Notes: generated by a model not told the origin, from the letters alone. 64,000 nt of DNA from Symsagittifera roscoffensis (GCF_963678635.1 NC_087067.1:14521018-14585017); one strand, 5' to 3'; numbered from the stretch's first letter, positions 21,139 through 32,352 are shown. Program-made: numbers and translations.

Positions 21139-21811
21139 CAGAGCTGATTTAAATTAACCGGATAAAACGAGCTAAACTGCAAAATTAAAACACGTTTTTC
21201 TCTAATAGGGTTGAGTTTAGATGAAAACTTATGATGACAAATTTGCGAATTTTGGGCGCAAAACTTTACCCCAAAAATGGGTCATTTTGGCTTTTCTTAG
21301 TTAATCAAAAATTACGCCAGAAAATATCCAGTCAATCACAGACATAATTATATCGAAGTGAGCTCCTTACGTAGCCCAACAAACTTTAAGAAGGGCGTAT
21401 TCTCCAAAAAAAACTTGCAATTCCCTTAAAAATTGTTTTGAAATAAATAGTTGGTATTTTTATAGTATGAACGACCTTTTTTGTCTATCAAACAAAAATA
21501 AATTAACTTATACAATGTTTTGGACAATATACCCTCCTTAAAGTTTGTTGGGCTACGTAAGGAGCTCACTTCGATATAATTATGTCTGTGATCGACTGGA
21601 TGATTAACTAAGAAAAGCCAAAGTGGCCCCTTTCTGGGTTAAAATTTTGGGCCCGAATTTCGCAAAACAACTTACACTATAATAATTCTGCTAAAATTTC
21701 AAGCAAGTTTTGTCTTTTTAAATTTTCATCTAAACTCAACCCAATTTGAGCAAAACGGGTTTTAAATTTCAAGTTTAGCGCGTTTTGTCCGGTTGATTTA
21801 AATCAGCACTG
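21139..21811. mobile_element. Tc1/mariner-like MITE with about 250-bp inverted repeats
   Basis: The first and last ~260-290 bases are near-perfect inverted copies of each other (about 21139-21400 and 21525-21811), around a spacer of about 120 bases. The termini read CAGAGCTGATTTAAAT and, inverted, CAGTGCTGATTTAAAT. Both ends are flanked by TA (21137-21138 and 21812-21813), the target duplication typical of Tc1/mariner elements. No transposase is encoded, so it is a non-autonomous fold-back element at the right edge of duplication copy B. Confidence 0.85.
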
Positions 21812-21813
21812 TA

Positions 21814-22998
21814 CATCGGCGTACCAAAAAATTTTGTATCAATTTTCCTCCTAACTATCTTTAAAGATTTTTTTTTGAAATGTTTGATCAAAGTCTGAAA
21901 ACCTCTGAAAGCTTTTTGACTACAGCTACAAAGTTTTGTTTTTACTTTGAAGGTATTTCATGAGCATGCGTTTGTAATTTTTATGAAGTAAGATTTTTCA
22001 ATTTCACAAAAAGCAAACCCATGCCGGGATGAGAAAAAATTTTTTGCTAGCGCCACAAATTTTATAGATTTTTTTTTCAAGCTAGAAACTTCTTACAGAC
22101 ATTCTATGAAGCTTCATAATTTACTAAGTTTGAATTTGGAGAATATCAAAATCGCATCAGCCTGTCGGGCGGTATATTCATGAGCAAAATATACCTGCCT
22201 ACTTTTTTTTTAATTTAGGTCAAATACAGGAAAATGAAAAATATACCTTTAAAATGAAAAACAAGTTTTGAAAACACCCTGTATACAGTACTCATAAAGA
22301 ATCGGAAAAAAATCTTCGAAAATCAAAAATCTGAAAAAAACTGAGAACCAGAAACAAAATTTATGAACAAAAAACAGAACAAAGGCATAGAAGCTTACCT
22401 TAACATTCTTAATAAAAAACTGTTGTCACAAATATAGATGTCTCTCGTTGCAGAACAGTTTACTAACGTCTATAGCTAAGGTTTTCATTGAAAATTATTC
22501 AAAATTTAATCCGCACCCCCGTCGGCCCTCCCTGCATCAAAAGCGTTATCATTAAATCTCTGCGACTCTTAATGACTGGAATTATCTGTGGAAATTTTTA
22601 GCCATTCTAGCACAAGGGGTTTCAGTATCATGTCTGAATAGATTGTTCTAATTGAGACTGATTTGGAGGATCAAATTTTAGGCTGAAGAAGTTCTGGTTG
22701 TTGTGGTAATATACACTATCTTCTGGGTGACTAAAAGTCTTCTGCAAGAGATTGGAGAAAAAACTACTATGTGCGCAATTGTTTCATGCTCTTCTCAAAA
22801 AAAAATAGGCCTGAAGAAAATAAAAAACCCATTCAGAAAGTTTTTGAGTTTAAAGGTTGAAAAGTTTAAAACTCTGGAAATGTTCGTTCTTGTAAGCATT
22901 GCAGTGTAACTGGAAAATTGAGCTGAGACCTTCTGATGACCTCTATGCGATTCCAATTTTTCCAAGTTGGGTTTTAACATAGCGAGATATTAAAAAGC
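21814..22998. other. AT-rich sequence, no gene seen
   Basis: Only short chance ORFs (for example 22703-22909). No repeat of other parts of the window and no RNA gene recognised. Confidence 0.4.
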
Positions 22999-23204
22999 CA
23001 GTGGCGTGCGCAAGATTTTTTTGAGGTGGGGGGTTATTTTCCGTACAGTTTTTTAAGTTTTGCAAGGTTAAATTGAAGTAAAAAAAATACAACTTATACA
23101 GCAAGTGTCAAGTTTCTGAAAAATTGTACAAACAACAATTCATAGAAACTATTAACGTATATTTCAGCTACGTCAAGAATTTGTTTTTTTTTTGCGAACG
23201 ATCC

Positions 23205-23310
23205 AGCGATTTCAGCCGGCCTTCCCGAATGGTTGATCTCAGGTTTCTTTTAAGAAGCTTCATCGCAGGAAAAAAACGCTCAGTGACCGGCAAGGTGGCA
23301 AAAGTTTAAA
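23205..23310 (-). pseudogene. hAT transposase C-terminal dimerisation fragment
   Basis: In one minus-strand frame the sequence reads LPVTERFFPAMKLLKRNLRS, then T-I-R-E-G-R-L-K-S-L. This matches the hAT C-terminal pattern LPVTxxxxERxFSxxKxIKxxLRSTxxxxRL in order and spacing. The segment is cut off from the N-terminal part by stops and a deletion. Confidence 0.72.
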
Positions 23311-23583
23311 TCAGGGCGTACACTACGAGCGTTAGAGTTTTTGATTATTGACCTAAGGATTCTTTAGAGTCGATGGAGCCGAAGCGTTGCTAGACCATAT
23401 GTTTTTCCAAACTTTAAGCTCAGATTGAAAGTTTGCGTTCGGATTGAAAGAATCGCAAACTACGTCGATGTGTTCATCATCGGTGGAGATGAGTTAGTGC
23501 TCCTACCCGAGTGAAGAAAGGGTGACGCAGAGGAGGAAGCTCATCGCCGCATTGCCCGCACTACTAGAAGATTCATGTCCTGA

Positions 23584-23775
23584 CTAGAGATTGGCTTCAG
23601 ATAATTCTAGCTCATCAGGCAGACTGCAAATAGGACAGAGAGGGCCCTTCTGATCTATAAAAAGGTCAAGTTTTGGATAAAGTTCCGGGTCAGATTCCGG
23701 AGAAGAAATTTTTGCTTTCTTCTGGAAGAATGATCGCATCGTCTTCTGACGTTTAGAAAGCAGCTGGGTTTTCAT
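23584..23775 (-). pseudogene. hAT transposase N-terminal fragment
   Basis: A 63-codon frame starts with MRSFFQKKAKISSPESDP after ten residues. This is the typical opening of many animal hAT transposases (short basic leader, then SFFxKK and an acidic/Ser stretch). It stops before the zinc-finger BED region could be completed. Confidence 0.6.
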
Positions 23776-24268
23776 GATCGTTTTGACATTCTGCGACTAA
23801 TATAGGGGCGCTATAATGACTGTATGGAGTGTAGCAGAATTTCGATTGAAGTAATTTCATTAAAACTTGATGTTGCTCAAACATTAAATTTTTACAGATG
23901 TTATTAGACTCTTGTTTTACAGGTGCTAAAAGCTTAGGTGTGGAGCTTTAAACCGTTAACTCCTCATAGTGAGGTGTGAAAATGCGTTCAAAACTTGAGA
24001 CCTCTATTTGAGATGTGATTTTCAGCTGTGAAACGCTACCTGTGGAGCGCTTTTTAAGTTTCCGACTCCACATGCACCAGTAAAAAAAAACATGTCGTTT
24101 CATTAGACGCGTATTAAATTTTGACAGGACGCCAAAAGCGCGTTTGAAAAAAAACATGTTGGTTCTCATAAAGTATGAACAGTAAAATTGTACCGATAGC
24201 GCGGCTCGAAAGTAAAAAAAATAGTAGGCCGTGGTTACCCAAACGCCCACCCACTCGGCACGCTACTG

Positions 24269-25734
24269 TCCAAAGCTTCTACTTACCCCATTGTAGGGAA
24301 GAACAGCACCCATTTTCCTGACAGGCAAAGTGCTAATGGTTCTGCAATGCAAGGTGCTCAGTGGCTCTAGACAAAAACTCCAAAGATTTTTAATACAATG
24401 GATCAAAAAGCTTCTTAACGCGATATACAACGCAAAAAATTCAAAATAGAATTGACTGCTGTGACTCTATCTTTATCCAGTAGCCACTAGCACAACGTGG
24501 ATAGACTCTTTGGGCAATATTTTTGAACTCCCCCTTCGCAGTCAGTGTCTCGTAAGAGGGACGGTTACTGCACTGAAGCAATGCTTTTCTCAAAGTCTGC
24601 TATTAATGGCGCAAACTAGTCTGGTTTTGTAGTTCAGTTCACCTTGGAAGTTCCTTACTGGCTAGGATTTAGGGATATTGCCAATGAAGCAAGCAAAGCA
24701 CAAATGAGTCTATCATATGCAGAGCTTACACTTTAGCTCGAAGTTTTGATTGTTAAGGATGCATGCGAACGCTTATTTTTGTAAAATTAGTCATTGGTAG
24801 GGGTCAACAATCAGCGATACAAGGAGCTTGAGATCAACATGGAAGACTTATGAGTAATAGCAAGATCGAGTCGGAATCAATGTTTGGATCGAGGATGAGA
24901 CACCAGAGTACGCAACGTGGTAGATGCGACTGGGCTTTACCGAAAAAAAACGCCCTGGTTTTGCAGAGGTTGTGATATAGAAGCAAAAACCTTGCAGACG
25001 TTGTCCATTATCTTAATAATAATCAAAATAAATTGTTTTTAAACCAATTATATACACAACATTAATATCAGTAATTTATGATTAGCATAGTTTTGAGAGG
25101 AAATCCTAAAGATTTCAAACGAAATCTGTCGAGGTATGCCTTAGAAAGCAGAATAATTTTGAAATAAACCTCAAGTATAATAATTAAAACATTAGTAATT
25201 TAAAGAAAAATTCATTCCTAAAAAAATGCCCTTAAACCAAAAAACAACAATACAATTAGCCTTAAAACCCTAGTTTCATGCCACAAATTTTAACTGAACA
25301 CGCAAAAATATAATAGTCAACAAAGTTATGATGGTTCAAACTGCCCATTGAAAGAATACTGATAAAACCCAGATTGTTTCCAAAAATCGGTTTTACTTTT
25401 TTTAAGGTTAGATCTAATCCGCAAGCCTATAGATTGATCATTTGTCAGTGCGTATAGCCTCGAGCTTATCTTTTGCTAACAAGTCCGACTACTAGCGAGC
25501 TTATGCAGACAACAGATCTTTTTTGTTCAGAAATTTTTTTAAATTTTCCCACTTTATAATCACGTTTTATTTAGCTTGAAAGTTTCAAAACTTCATATCG
25601 ATGTGTGTTCTGCTTTGAAATTAATTTAAACTGCAAATAAAAATAATTTTCCATTGACCAAACATTGACCATTTTTTACTGCTTTTACTAAACTAGCTTA
25701 CGGCGTGCTTTTTCTAGCTCAATTAACATAGTCT
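24269..25734. other. Sequence between hAT and copia elements, no clear gene
   Basis: Mostly stop-rich. One minus-strand segment (24287-24341) has exon-like splice signals, given separately. No repeat of other parts of the window is seen until the copia LTR remnant at 25735. Confidence 0.35.
24287..24341 (-). CDS. Candidate internal exon (speculative)
   Basis: A minus-strand acceptor CCTTGCATTGCAG is followed by 55 bases open in one frame (TISTLPVRKMGAVLPYNG) and a consensus donor GTAAGT at 24286-24281. No second exon could be joined. The hAT element inserted only 12 bases beyond the donor. It may be a leftover of a gene or chance. Confidence 0.2.
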
Positions 25735-25974
25735 TATCAAGGTTATTGCAGCAACAAACGGTTGATTAATAAGGAGTGAATTAAGGAGATTTGAGTGACA
25801 ATTCCAGTAGCAAATCAGATCAAATATATATGGTAAATCACCCGCACAAAGTTGCTCGAACCAAAGACTAAAGGTCATGTTTCACCAGCTAATTTTAACA
25901 AAAATCGGGAAGTGATATTTCAGTTTGAACTGAATAAGAAAGATCAATTCCAGTTCACTTAGGAAAAATCACCA
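25735..25974 (-). repeat. Copia 3' LTR, truncated to its first 240 bp
   Basis: It aligns base for base with 30688-30927, with roughly 15 visible differences. On the minus strand it begins TGGTGATTTTTCC, directly after a purine-rich stretch (GAAAGGCGGGG, 25977-25990) that can serve as the polypurine tract. Left of 25735 the similarity ends abruptly, so the rest of the LTR has been lost. Confidence 0.75.
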
Positions 25975-25997
25975 ATACCCCGCCTTTCTAATTAGGT

Positions 25998-26474
25998 TTA
26001 GGTGGGTCCTAGTAGAATGTCTCGGAAAAATTTAGTTTTGCACTTTCCCAAGTTTTTCGTCAATGCGTCTGCAGGCATGTTTGCTGTTGGTAAAAAGGTT
26101 AATGTCACCTTCTTCTGTTCAAGTAACTCTCTAAGGAAGTGTAGTTTTTTGGCAAAATGCTTCGTCTTGCCGTGGTTCATTGAGTGTTTACTAAGGGCAA
26201 TACAAGCTTGGTTATCAACGAAAACTTCTAAAAGCATATTACAAATTATGCCTAAGTCGCTAAGTATGCCCTGTAAATGAATTCCTTCCTTTACTGTTTC
26301 GACCACAGCATTGTGTTCTGCTTTGGCTGTTGAAGTTGATACACAACGCTGAAGTCTGCTAGACCAACTGATTACACCTGAGTTGTCACTAAGTTTAAAA
26401 CAAAATCCTGAAGTACTTCTCCTATTGTCTGTATTTCCAGCCCAGTCCGCATCCGAATAGCTAACAAGATTCAA
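25998..26474 (-). pseudogene. Copia Pol: RNase H
   Basis: A 158-residue frame carries the standard copia RNase H landmarks: YSDADWAG (first catalytic Asp), RRSTSGFCFKL, ISWSSRLQ, STSTAKAEHNAV (the Glu step), VFVDNQACIALSKH, and a C-terminal MPADALTKNLGK. The domain itself is uninterrupted, but it is separated from RT by a frameshift near 26490. Confidence 0.88.
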
Positions 26475-26494
26475 GGCCTTATCCCTCCTGTATA

Positions 26495-27660
26495 TTAAGG
26501 TAAACTTTTTGTTCCTAGCAGATATCTAAGACAATTTTTTTCGGCTTTCCAATGCTTTTTACCGGGGTTTTCCACAAAAGAACTTAGAAGATTTGCTGCA
26601 AAGCAAATGTCGGGTCTACTTGATAAAGCTAGGTAAGTTAGACAACCAACAAGTCCTCGATAGTCACATTTTTTCATATTTTCTTGTTTTATGCTACCTT
26701 CTAAAGGACAATCTTCTTTTGTTAATTTTTCGTTTTCACCAATAGGGGTCGTTATCGGCTTTGCTTCATTCATCCTAAATCTTGACATCAATTCTTAAAC
26801 ATATTTCTCCTGGCTTATCCTAATTTCGTTTCCTGAGTAATCAGTTTTCATTCCTAAGAACCATTTAAGATCACATATCTCGCTTATCTCAAATTTTTCA
26901 GAGATATTTCTTTCAAACCAGCTACACAAACTTTTGTCTGCTCCACAAACCACTATATCATCAACCCACAAGCAAATTAAACCTTCTATCTCTCCCTCAA
27001 TCCTCATAACAAACAAGCACTCATCAAAAACTGAATTTTCAAAACCTAATTCCTCAAGATAGCTTTTTAGAGTCCTATGCCAGTTTCTATCGGACTGCTT
27101 TAGTCCATAAAGACTTTTCTTCAGAAGACAAACTAAAAGTTTTCGTTCTTCATCAAACTTCTCGAACCCTTCAGGTTCCTTCATAAGAATTTCTTCATCT
27201 AGTTTGGCATTCAAGTATGCAGTTTTAATGTCTAACTGTCTCAACTGATACCTATTTTGAACTGCTAAGCTTAGGACTATTCTTATGGTCGACATCTTGG
27301 CTGTAGGCGAATACGTTTCGTGAAAATCCCTTCCCTCAACTTGGCTAAAACCTTTAGCAACAAACCTAGCCTAAAACCTGGAAACTTCACCAATAGGTCC
27401 GTACTTCAAAGCAAAATGCCATCTGCTGCCTATAGGCTTCTCTCCTCTATTTCTAACTAGTTCCCAAACTTTGTTTTTCTCTAATGAATCAAACTCTTTT
27501 TTCATTGCTTCTTGCCAGTCAGGGTCTGCTAAAGCTTCCTTAGCACTTTTTGGTATACTTTCGAGAATTTTTCCAAAAAATACTACATCACCTACTCTTT
27601 CTCCTTCGTCACTTTCTATCTTTTTCTCGAAGTAGAACTTAGATTCTTCAAAACTAACGT
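26495..27660 (-). pseudogene. Copia Pol: reverse transcriptase
   Basis: The RT runs from its N-terminal block (WQEAMKKEFDSL and RWHFALKYG, about 27400-27530) through LDIKTAYLNAKLDEEI and KSLYGLKQ to the active-site block LWVDDIVV (usual form YVDD), near 26960. It ends with the RFRMNEAKPITTPI region. In-frame stops occur near 27373 (before ARFVAKG) and at 26795-26797 (before the SRFRM block). The catalytic Asp pair is retained. Confidence 0.87.
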
Positions 27661-27705
27661 TTCTAGACTTTTGGACTTTGAGTTTCCCTTCACTCTCAAT
27701 TCCTA

Positions 27706-28340
27706 TCAGATAAGCTTTACTATTTTCCGATGTCCCCTGAAAAATTCCCTTCTAGAGTTTTTGTCTAGTTTTTCGCGAAACTGTTCTTCCACAAAGCTAT
27801 ACGCCACACACCCAAAAGTTTTCACAAAAACAGGGTTGGGTTTTTCTCCATACATTGACTCATAGGGTGTTTTGCCTATAGCAGAATGAAAGCACATATT
27901 TTTGAGATTAGCAGCCATATTAAGAGCATAAAGCCAATAAGTTTTCGATAAATTCGCATCAAAAATCATGCAGCGAGCCATTGGAGTAATTGTCCTTACA
28001 ACCTTTCTAGCTTTCCGTTCTCTTGAGGGGTATAAGGAGCCGATGTTTCCAGTCTTATTTTTTGTTTCCTACAAACTCGCCTAAAAACTTGACCAATGTA
28101 CTCTCCTGCGCCGTGTGAAACTAAAGTCTGAGGGACTCCTATGTCTGCATTGAACCTTTCCAACTTTTCTGTTGGCTCAACTCTCGTCTTCATGACATAA
28201 ATTTTCAGATATCTAGAAAAAAATGTCCACAAAACCTATAGCATATCTATGTCCATACTCTGCTAGCGGGTCGATAGGACCTAAAATATCGGTGTGAACC
28301 AAATCTAGTGTCCTGGTTGCCCTGATATAAGAATCTTTCG
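27706..28340 (-). pseudogene. Copia Pol: integrase core
   Basis: Fragments in three frames give the core in order: LVHTDILGPI (first Asp), QTLVSHGAGEY (the second catalytic Asp appears replaced in this block, normally SDNGGEF/Y), and TPQENGKLER (catalytic Glu). GCVAYSFV follows near 27800. Frame changes occur at about 28330, 28235 and 27990. The altered DDE triad and the frameshifts make it inactive. Confidence 0.82.
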
Positions 28341-28900
28341 GGACTGGTTTTTTTTTGCTTTATTCAACTCACAAGTTTCACAATTCTCAATTTTAAAATC
28401 ACTAATCTTCATGCCTTCAATATGCTGCTCCAAATGACTTAAATCTTTGTAGTTATTATGACCCATCCTGCAATGCCACTGTTTTAACGTGATTACTACA
28501 TAACACTCGTCTTTTCCTACAAAAGTGTCCCATAAAAACAGACCACTTTTCTCTCTTAATGGGTAAACTGATCCAGTTCCCTGGCGAACAAACGAGCTCG
28601 CACCAAAAACAATTTCTGCTCCTGCTTTCTTCATTTTTGATACACTCAGCAAATTTCTTGAGTTTTCAGGAACGTACAAAGTATCGTTCAGCTCAATCAT
28701 CTTAAACTCGCCTTTCTCATCTTTCACTCTGAATCTAACTTCACCTTTCCGTAAAATTTTTGATTCAGAGAAATTTGCATTGCTAACCGATCCTTTGAAG
28801 TTCTCATCTAAACTAACAAACATATCTCGATCCTTAATCATTTTTCTGGTAGCTCCAAAGTCTACAACTAAGTCCTCGCCCGGAGACACTCCACTCAGGA
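28305..28900 (-). pseudogene. Copia Pol: protease and integrase zinc finger
   Basis: The protease site reads LVVDFGATRKM, where DSGAT-HM is usual, so the residues after the catalytic Asp are altered. Downstream come the GAG-pre-integrase block and the zinc finger WHCRMGHNNYKDL..CETC. This 194-codon stretch is open throughout, but it lies between stops. Confidence 0.83.
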
Positions 28901-28974
28901 AACTAAAATGAGCCTCTGTTTCAGCTACTAGGTTCTGCTGTTCTCGTTTAGTCTTACTATTGAACTTTTTCTTT

Positions 28975-29133
28975 GCTTGGCAATACTTTGCAATATGTCC
29001 AAACTCCTTGAACTCATAGCACTGAATTTTCTGAGCTCTATCTTCACTATCTCGTCTGCTGCTTAAGTTTTCTCAGCACTGTTTCGACACATGTCCTCTT
29101 TTATGACAATTGAAACAAACTCTGTTCTCGCTA
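28975..29133 (-). pseudogene. Copia Gag: CCHC zinc knuckles
   Basis: CFNCHKRGHVSKQC is a perfect CX2CX4HX4C knuckle. An in-frame TGA follows it. A second knuckle about 25 codons on reads CYEFKEFGHIAKYC and has lost one metal ligand (Cys to Phe). These knuckles bind the element RNA during particle assembly. Confidence 0.8.
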
Positions 29134-29770
29134 TTAAAAGCATGCTTTTTCGATTACTTGTCTCTCGCTATCAAAATTCACTAAATCTCTTTTCAACTCA
29201 TCTAAACTTTTCTCCTCTCTACTAAACTTAGCTATAGTAGGAAAAATTTCACATTGTTTTGGAAGTCCTTTCAAAATAATTGAAATTAACATTTTTTCAC
29301 TCACTCCTTCGTTCACTTGTTCTAAATTATAATGAATCTCCTCTGCTCTAGTCAAATAATCTATCACTGTTTCATTGCTATTCTTTTTCAAAGTTGTAAG
29401 TTCGGAGATTAGTTTTTGCAGCCTGGTTCTTTCAAAACTCTTAAGCTTTTTCGTAAAACATCCCAAGCTTTGCTACCATTCCTTTATAAGGTCTTAAAAA
29501 CAAAACTGAGTTTTTATCTAGAGCCTGCGCAAGTTCGTACCAGTTATGCAACTGTTTTTCTTCAAAAATCTCTTTTCCCTTATCTATCGCAGCTTGTTTT
29601 TGATCACTGCTTGCATTCGATCTTAAACTTGGCATAAAATTTCTATAATCAACTGTCTCATCTAAAATCTTGTTTAATTTCAAGTGAAAAATTCGTGCCG
29701 CGAATTGCTCTTCAAAGTAGGAAAAATCTTCTTCTTTTCCCGAAAAAACTATCCTATCAGTTTTCAACAT
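29134..29770 (-). pseudogene. Copia Gag, two overlapping frames
   Basis: An ATG at 29770 starts 109 codons (29441-29770), and the frame then shifts to 29134-29466. Together they cover a copia-type Gag: an acidic N-terminus with FSYFEEQFAARI, LDKNSVLFL, then ISELTTLKKNSNETVIDYL and ILKGLPKQCE, which match the UBN2-type Gag of copia elements. One frameshift near 29450 breaks it. Confidence 0.8.
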
Positions 29771-29930
29771 TTCTTTCCTAATCCAATTCTTATTTTCGAC
29801 TTAATTCTCCCACAAAAAAAGCTCCAATCCAAAACTCAAAAAATTAAGTATTGCCCTAGGTAAAATTCAATGACCCCGTTTTCTCTTACATCAAAATCAT
29901 ATTCTTAAATCATATTCTATAATATACATC
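29771..29930. other. Copia leader between Gag and LTR
   Basis: AT-rich, non-coding. The LTR end and primer-binding site should be near here, but I cannot fix them. It is single-copy, while everything to the right of 29931 is tandemly repeated. Confidence 0.4.
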
Positions 29931-30927
29931 AATATCGCCCCCTTATATAACTATGCAAGTATATTTGGTTACCTAAATCTGATTTGGAACCTAACGGAGT
30001 GTGTACTGATAAACACATCAGCGACTTAGCAAAGCTAAGGTCCCTCCTCAGATTTCATACCAGGTAATATATATATTAGCAAAATAGAAAATCGTCTTTT
30101 TATTCTGGGGTATCAGTTTCTTTTTCTTTGAATTGCAATGTATTCTTTGGATTGATTTTGTGTCGGATTCGAGCATCCGTGTACGAATGAATTTATCCTT
30201 CCGCAAAAATTGAGTAGAAATCAGCAACTTTTACAAATAAAACATGTAATTTATCAGTTTGTTTCAGTTTTATTTCACTATCAATAGTGTAGTGCTTCTT
30301 CCACTGCTGTGCTCACTCAGGGCCCTGTCGTGTAGCTTTTGACCGTCTTCTCTTCTTCTCTGTTGTCTTTTCCTGCTTCTATCGTCAGAGTTGTCTATCT
30401 CTAAAAGTTGTGTTGCCCTGCTTCTGTCGTCAAAGTTGCCTGTCTCTACTAGTTGTGTTGCCCTTCTTCTATCGTTGCACTTCTCTGTCTGATCAATCGT
30501 CTATCTCCAAGTAGTTTTGGCCTGCTTCTCTCGCAGTTGTCTAACTGATCAGTTGTATATTTCAAGTTGTGATTTTCACTGTCACAACTCCACTGCAAAT
30601 CTCAGCTTTTTTCCTTTTTCGTTTGAACAAACAGTCAATCTTGACTCCTGACTTCTCACTCGTGATTGGGCATCTGGGCCCATAACCTATCAAGGTTATT
30701 GCAGCGACAAACGCTTGATTAATAACGAGTGAAATAATGAGATTTGAGTGATATTTCCAGTAGCAAATCAGATAAAATATATATGGTAAATCACCCGCAC
30801 AAAATTGCTCGAACCAATGACTAAAGGTCATGTTTCACCAGCTAATTTTAACAAAAATCGGGAAGTGATCTTTCAGTTTGAACTGAATAAAAAAGATAAA
30901 TTCCAGTTCACTTAGGAAAAATCACCA
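29931..30927 (-). repeat. Copia 5' LTR (first of three copies)
   Basis: Its minus-strand start TGGTGATTTTTCC (30927) is fixed by the remnant LTR at 25974 and by the abrupt change to LINE sequence at 30928. Its other end is only known to be at or left of 29931. It includes loosely repeated segments of about 49 bp (GTTGTGTTGCCCTGCTTCT) around 30350-30480. Further copies lie at 32353-33349 and 34775-35770. Confidence 0.65.
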
Positions 30928-32351
30928 ATGAGTCTTACTTGCTGTTGCGTAAAGCAGAACACCATTTCGAATTATTGGTTGGATGCAACTTTTGTATGCT
31001 CTCACAAGTTTGTTTTGAAAATACTATTTTCATTGGGTGAGAAACGACCCAGTTTTTCTTCAGTACTTCTGTGTGCTCAACAATGTTCAAATTGTGATCT
31101 AAGTACACTCCTAAATATCCAAAATTTGGTAGATTTTTTTTATAATACCGGCAAAATTTAGTATTTATAATTTTTTTTTTGAATTTCGGAAAACCACTAG
31201 TTTAGTTTTGTCAGAGTCAAGGGATAGCTTGTGTTCAATGATTCAACTGTTTACGTCATGTTCAGCGTTTCTTTTTTCCCAAGCTGTACCATCTAGGGAT
31301 AGGTTATTATGAAGATGATTTCAACGCGTATTATTATCATTCATACAAATATTGAAGAGAAGGGGACCAAGGATAGAGCCTTGGGGAACTCCAAACTCAA
31401 TGTTTTAATGTTCCGAAATAAAAATCTCTAGAGAAGTAAACTGAATTCTTCTGTTTAAGTAGGATTTGACTATGTCATTAACACTTTCTCCAATTCCAAA
31501 CTTAAGTAGTTTTCGTGTAAAAAAATGCTCAACTGTATCACCCGCTTTTTCCAAATGCAAACCAAGTACATCAACATTTTTAGATTTGTTTTCCAGGATG
31601 TTCCAAATGTTTTGAGATAGCCCGATTTGTGCATCAATTGTTCCCAAATTTTAATTGAAACCAAATTGCTTCGATGTAAGAAAATTGCATTTTTCAGTAA
31701 AACTAGCTATTTGATTATAGAGCAAATGTCCAAAATCTTTATTTTGGAAGGGATGTGTTGAATTTGGTTTCAAAAAGTTCCGTTTGTGAGAGATCGCCAT
31801 TTATGAAGGTTGAAGATTTTTTAACCAGCTTGAAAAAATTGGAAAAACAGAGTAGATCTTGCAATGATATTTTTCAGTGATGGTACAACATCAAATTTGG
31901 AAGTTTGTTGTAGGAGGTTTGATACTTCATTTTCCCTAGTTTCTTTTTGTGAAGAAACAAATTTGGTTTGGAGTCAAGTTCCGATTTCGATGATTTTTTA
32001 AATGAGACCCAACTGCTGCAAAATAATGATTAAACTTGTCTCATACATCTCTAGAAGCTTTCGGCAAATTAGATTTTTTCTAATTTCTAACCGAAAACTA
32101 AAAAAATTTGCCGGTATTTGTTAATTGATTTGCAACTGAGATCATTTTGATAATCGAGTCGATTAGCTTTGTTTATACCATTTTTCGTCCGATTTCTTTG
32201 TCAACAAAATTCATCGATAGATTTCTTGGTTTTTAAGACGCAAGTGTTCATGGTTCAGTTTGTTTTTTCTGCTTACAGATTTTGTTATTCAATTGTTTAC
32301 TCAGTTTTGTAGTGGTTTTAGCGTGCATTTTTTTGGAACAAACGGTGAAAT
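30928..32351 (-). pseudogene. LINE X, RT palm and 3' part, copy 1
   Basis: Minus-strand non-LTR retrotransposon sequence. 31405-31647 encodes an RT segment (HLEKAGDTVEHFFTRKLLKF, then KSYLNRRIQF), the block usually read as D-KAFDTVDH and SYL-NR-Q. Next, in a shifted frame, comes FGVPQGSILGPLLF. The first catalytic Asp of that block has changed (LHLEKA) and the frame is broken. The fragment is cut on both sides by LTR units. Confidence 0.78.
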
Positions 32352-32352
32352 C

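Larger units (their letters stand above)
22999..24268 (-). mobile_element. hAT DNA transposon remnant
   Basis: The ends are CAGTGGCGTGCG on the left and, inverted, CAGTAGCGTGCC on the right, typical of hAT elements. The flanking octamers TAAAAAGC (22991-22998) and TCCAAAGC (24269-24276) agree at six of eight positions, which fits an old 8-bp target duplication. Inside, on the minus strand, are a transposase N-terminus (23584-23775) and a C-terminal dimerisation fragment (about 23205-23310). The 1.27-kb length is too short for a full transposase of about 600 residues, so the centre is deleted. Confidence 0.8.
25735..30927 (-). mobile_element. Ty1/copia LTR retrotransposon, minus strand, decayed
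   Basis: Reading right to left it shows an LTR (29931-30927 at least), gag, CCHC knuckle, protease, integrase, RT and RNase H, then a purine-rich tract and the start of the second LTR (25974 down to 25735). Protease-integrase-RT-RNaseH is the copia order. The second LTR keeps only its first 240 bp, which align with 30688-30927. Several frameshifts and in-frame stops disable Pol. The right LTR directly abuts LINE X sequence. Confidence 0.9.
29931..32352. repeat. LTR-LINE junction unit 1 of 3 (2,422 bp)
   Basis: The unit is made of the copia LTR (29931-30927) followed by LINE X sequence (30928-32351). The next unit begins at 32353 with the identical AATATCGCCCCCTTATATAA. The junction shares two bases (AT) between LINE and LTR. 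Units 1 and 2 are almost identical: I noticed one base difference in the LINE part (32 kb versus 34 kb, AAGGTTGAAG/AAGGCTGAAG). Confidence 0.92.

Noticed and set aside
23948-24250. 100-codon minus-strand frame at the right end of the hAT element
   Set aside because: It starts inside the terminal inverted repeat and has no transposase motif. It is probably chance.
30562-30831. 89-codon minus-strand frame inside the copia LTR, and 30928-31161 plus-strand frame in LINE X
   Set aside because: They are repeated only because the whole LTR-LINE unit is repeated. Neither has a domain, and one is antisense to a LINE.
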